Origin: Paracyclopina nana
Taxonomy: Eukaryota; Arthropoda; Copepoda; Cyclopoida; Cyclopettidae
Length of the DNA stretch: 64,000 nucleotides
NCBI GenBank assembly: GCA_019096065.1
Contig: JAGUCH010000004.1
Span: forward strand, 3,534,001 to 3,598,000
Direction: 5' to 3'
Part shown: positions 60,735 through 64,000 of the stretch, piece after piece
How positions within the stretch are numbered: position 1 is the stretch's first letter
How the letters are laid out: each line of letters opens with the position of its first letter
Translations under genes and position numbers: made by a program
Notes under the pieces: generated by a model
What the model saw: only the letters and a program-made list of their open reading frames with translations
Told to the model about the DNA's origin: nothing
Databases searched by the model: none

Positions 60735-62921
60735 ATGGCAAAAGATAAGGTTTCGTTTGGAACTTTTTGTGATATGACTAGCCTTCATGGCTGGAAATTC
60801 ATTCCATTTAAAAACTACAGCAAAAAATCAGTGACATTTTGGGCCCTTACAATTGTTGGTGCTTTATCAAGTGGAGGCTTCATAATATCTAACTTTGCCA
60901 ATGGTAAGCGTTATCAATTGCATTGAATTTAACAACTAAATTGGTTTGGAAACATTAAGAGTTTTTGGCTTCTACGGTTTCCTACAACTTGGAGTCACCA
61001 ACTGTGGCACTTGATGATGTATTTTTCCCATCTGTTGTTGTCTGTAACATGAATGTGCTCAGAAAGTCATTCATTCAATCTTTGATGCAAGACCCAGTCA
61101 TTAAAAATCTGACTACTTTTGATGAACTTCTCCTGCTGGTAAACAGCTACTACATCAGAGGAGTCAAACTTGAGCTATCTCCAAAAGAAGAGCTGATCAC
61201 TAACAGAATATTTGAGTCTGAAATATACAACAAACTATATGATGAATTCATTAAAGTAGCAACAAATGAGGAACCAGTCCCAGATTTTGCTAATGTGTAT
61301 GTAGCAAAGTATCATTCCTTGAAAGATATTGAAGAGGAGGAAAGATATGATGCCAAATACAAGGTTGCTTATTTCATGGAGATTGCAACCCCTTTCAGAG
61401 CAAAAGAGACTCTTGTTCACCTTGAATTTAATGGAGCTGGACTGCACCATGATGGAGGAGGATTTGCAACAGATATCAGTGATACTTGCCATTGGGTTAC
61501 ACCATTTGTCAGGCCACCAGGAGATTTCTTTGACCTAAGGTGAACTAATTTATTAGCTTTGTAAAAATGTAACATTTTAGTGTTCAAACAGAACTATGGT
61601 AACATTTGCCCGCAATGGCCTCAACAATGGATTTCAGCTTCTACTTGATGCAGAATCCTTTGACTATGCATCATCTCAATTTGGAAGTGAAGGATTCACT
61701 GTTAGTATTTTGCACCAGCTAGATATTCCTATAATGAAAAACACAGGGATCAACATTCAGGCTGGTCAAGCTAGTCAAATTGTAGTTGTACCCCAGCTAA
61801 TGAATACATCTTTGGCTGCTAAAAGACGATTTACTCCAGTTGAGAGACAATGCTACTTTGAAGATGAGATTAGACTGAGGCACTTTCCTCCTGAGTTTAG
61901 TTTTAGGTATCAAAATTGCGCAAGTAACCAACTTTCGACTGACCTCATTTGTACAACAGGCATGACATTTCCAATTGCTTATTTGAGGCAGCACTACAAG
62001 AGATTGAAAGGCAGTGTGGTTGTGCACCGCAATATTTCATTGTGATTGTACCAGATGTACCAACTTGCAGTGGTGAAGCAATTAATTGCATGAACAAAAT
62101 TAAGGAAGTGATGGGCGACTATCGCTACATATTAGACAAATCAGATGGGAAAACAAAGGTACAATACAATTAAACTATGATGCCAAACAATTGCAAAGTG
62201 CTTTCATTTTTTCATAATAATCAGGTATGCCTCTCCAATTGCATAAATCAGGAAAATAGTGTTGTGGTCACGCAAGCAGCTTTTCCAAATCTGAATTCCT
62301 TTGGAAATAGCCCTAGTTATTGCTTTATTTTAAAAAAGCTAGTCAGGTCATGCAACAATGACAGAAGACTTGCTTTGGATGCATCATACCCTAAGCTATG
62401 TGGCACTATTTCAAAATACTATCCTACAGTAAGTGCTGGTGAGGCTATTAATTGCTCAGTGACATCTATTAGCAATGGAAATTTGGTATGTTCTCTATGT
62501 TTAAATAATGGTTTGCTGGCTTATCTAACTGCAAATCTTTTCTGTTTAGGAGCCAAGATTTGATTTGGAAGAGCAAATTGTCGTATACTCAAGGGAAAAC
62601 ATAGCAAAAGTGGATATCTTTTTGAAGGATCCTTATGTGAAAAGATTCATCAGAGAAGAAAAGATTTCAGAAATCACATTTGTTGGTACTGTTGGAGGTC
62701 TACTAGGCTTATTTTTGGGCTTCAGTTTTATTTCTGCAGTTGAAATTGTCTATTTGTGCGTGCTTGCCTGCTTTTCTAGCAGAAAACCAGAAAAAAGGGA
62801 ACATACTGCCCCAGATTTCCCAAAATATGTTCAACCTTACTTCAACACAAAAATCTATGATACTAAATACCCCAAAATTGCCCCTAACACAAAGATTTAT
62901 CCTACAAGATGGCATGAATGA
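60735..62921 (+). CDS. DEG/ENaC sodium channel subunit, copy 2
   Basis: Tandem paralogue of copy 1. Exons 60735-60903, 60960-61539, 61592-61906, 61960-62158, 62225-62485, 62550-62921; 631 aa. The first three exons have exactly the same lengths as in copy 1 (169, 580, 315 nt). MTSLHGWKFIPF, TM1 (SVTFWALTIVGALSSGGFII), FFPSVVVCNMNVLRKSF, the Cys-rich region (HDISNCLFEAALQEIERQCG) and TM2 with GLFLGFSFISAVEIVY are all intact. The C-terminal tail differs most (Pro/Tyr/Lys-rich in this copy), which suggests different regulation. Confidence 0.9.
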
Positions 62922-64000
62922 ATCTACTAAAATTACTCTGCATTTGCTCATATACAATCCAATTAATCAACATGTATGTACAACCTTTAATTGTCCTTCA
63001 AATAAAAAAGGGGAAATTACTATGAAATAAAATAATTTTAAAAAGTGGTCTCATTTTATATTTAGTTATCTGACCTCTGAGCTTTTGTGAAAAATGAGGT
63101 ATGAATTCGTGTAAGTGCTGACTTGAGTGCAATCGAGAAAGGTAAATAGAATAAGTATGAAACTCAACCATCTAATGAGGTAACTGAAAGCTGATTTTTT
63201 TCTGAAAAATCTCAATAACTTTATGCTTGAACATATGAGTAATTTTTATGTCTTTGCGGAATGTAAGAATACAGCTAGTAAACCAGAAAACTTAGCCTGT
63301 GCACAGTGGTTCAAAATCCCTTCTAGATGCGCACGGGGAAAAAACTCGCGAAATTGTCAGAGTATACTATTTTCATAGGGTTCTAAGCTAAAAATTGACT
63401 TTCAGAGCTCGCACATTAAATCATTAAATGGTGTCTGATTATCATCACTTATCATCATAATTTTGTCAAACAAAAGTTATAGAATCCTGAAAGAAGGCTA
63501 AATTGGGTGCTCTACTGTTTTCCCTCGTGGAAACTGTTTCAGACCAATTTTCATTTTTAAGATGAATTTCAACCTTTTTCTATCAATTATCCCTAATTTG
63601 AGCAATTTTCATGGCTAAAAAGTTCTCCCAAAAAGAAGCTGAAAGTTCGTGGCAAAATGAGAATTTGGTGATTTGGCCGAATTTCTCATGCGCATGGAAA
63701 CGGCTTTTTGTTGAACCACCATTCTGTGGCATGATAAGGTCTGTTTTGCAATAAAACAATAATTACATTACAAGCATACTGTCCTGAAACCTCTTTTTTT
63801 CATTTGCAGTCCCCAATTAGGATAATTGCCAAAAAACCATGGACTGCATATAGCAGCTCTGCTGGTAAAAGGCCCTTTTTGGAAAAGGCACCTACATAAA
63901 TTGACACTTCAAAAAAGGCACCATTCATTTAAAGGTAATTAAAACATTGTCATTACCATAAAGTATGCATTATCTTTTGTCCCAAAAAATGTGTTCCTGC
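62922..64000. other. Gene-free end of window
   Basis: About 1.08 kb. The DEG/ENaC copy-2 poly(A) signal AATAAA lies at 63001-63006. A weak inverted repeat at 63302-63728 may be another degraded transposon (see findings). No coding exon, tRNA or conserved motif recognised. Confidence 0.4.
63001..63006 (+). terminator. AATAAA poly(A) signal of DEG/ENaC copy 2
   Basis: First AATAAA downstream of the stop codon, 80 nt away. Confidence 0.5.

Overview
This is a metazoan nuclear DNA window with protein genes packed head-to-tail on both strands. Most introns are 48-75 bp with GT..AG ends, and most intergenic gaps are under 700 bp. I rebuilt nearly every coding frame exon by exon. Exon phases close and the joined proteins run through full family domains, so I regard most gene models as solid. 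The gene content points to an arthropod with a compact genome, possibly a crustacean: an arthropod-style Pak, tandem DEG/ENaC channels, secreted serine proteases and a protease homologue, and Asn-rich secreted proteins. The exact lineage cannot be fixed from sequence alone and is an inference.

Layout. 0-6.5 kb: GIPC (-); BET1 and SSNA1 (+), only 4 nt apart; a membrane-anchored acid-sphingomyelinase-like phosphodiesterase (+); an unrecognised secreted protein (-). 6.9-8.2 kb: two related Asn-rich secreted proteins (+) with 3 nt between them, then a decayed C2H2 zinc-finger relic (-). 8.5-12 kb: PAK-family kinase (-) and biotin-protein ligase (-). 12.3-19.8 kb: CEP290 (+, 2337 aa), convergent with cereblon (-), whose stop lies 20 nt away. 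22.4-26 kb: DNAJB9/ERdj4 (+) and a ZYG11-family CUL2 receptor (-). 27-30 kb: ribosomal protein eS28 (+), a 597-bp transposon-like element, CCDC51/MITOK (-). 30.5-38.3 kb: DOT1L (+) and a transmembrane serine protease with a C-terminal extension (-). 38.9-45 kb: synaptojanin (+) and aprataxin (+). 45.5-48.4 kb: two tandem 1-Cys peroxiredoxins (+) and a catalytically dead serine protease homologue (-). 48.7-49.2 kb: a hAT-like inverted-repeat element. 49.3-55 kb: TMX3 (+), then CDK9 and RTF1 (-) in tandem 57 nt apart. 55.4-62.9 kb: EDEM2 (+) and two tandem DEG/ENaC channels (+).

How genes relate. Three regulators of Pol II elongation (DOT1L, RTF1, CDK9) lie in one window, and RTF1-CDK9 is arranged like an operon with an acceptor-like site just before the CDK9 start. 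DNAJB9, EDEM2, TMX3, cereblon and ZYG11 are all proteostasis genes, but they are scattered and I do not claim co-regulation. BET1-SSNA1 and the Asn-rich pair look dicistronic.

The most interesting observations are the three very tight same-strand gene pairs, the new Asn-rich secreted family, and the transposon-like element at 27.5-28.1 kb. That element has 5-bp target duplications, and its ends resemble a 12-spacer recombination signal (heptamer, 12 bp, A-rich nonamer), as expected of Transib/RAG-type elements.
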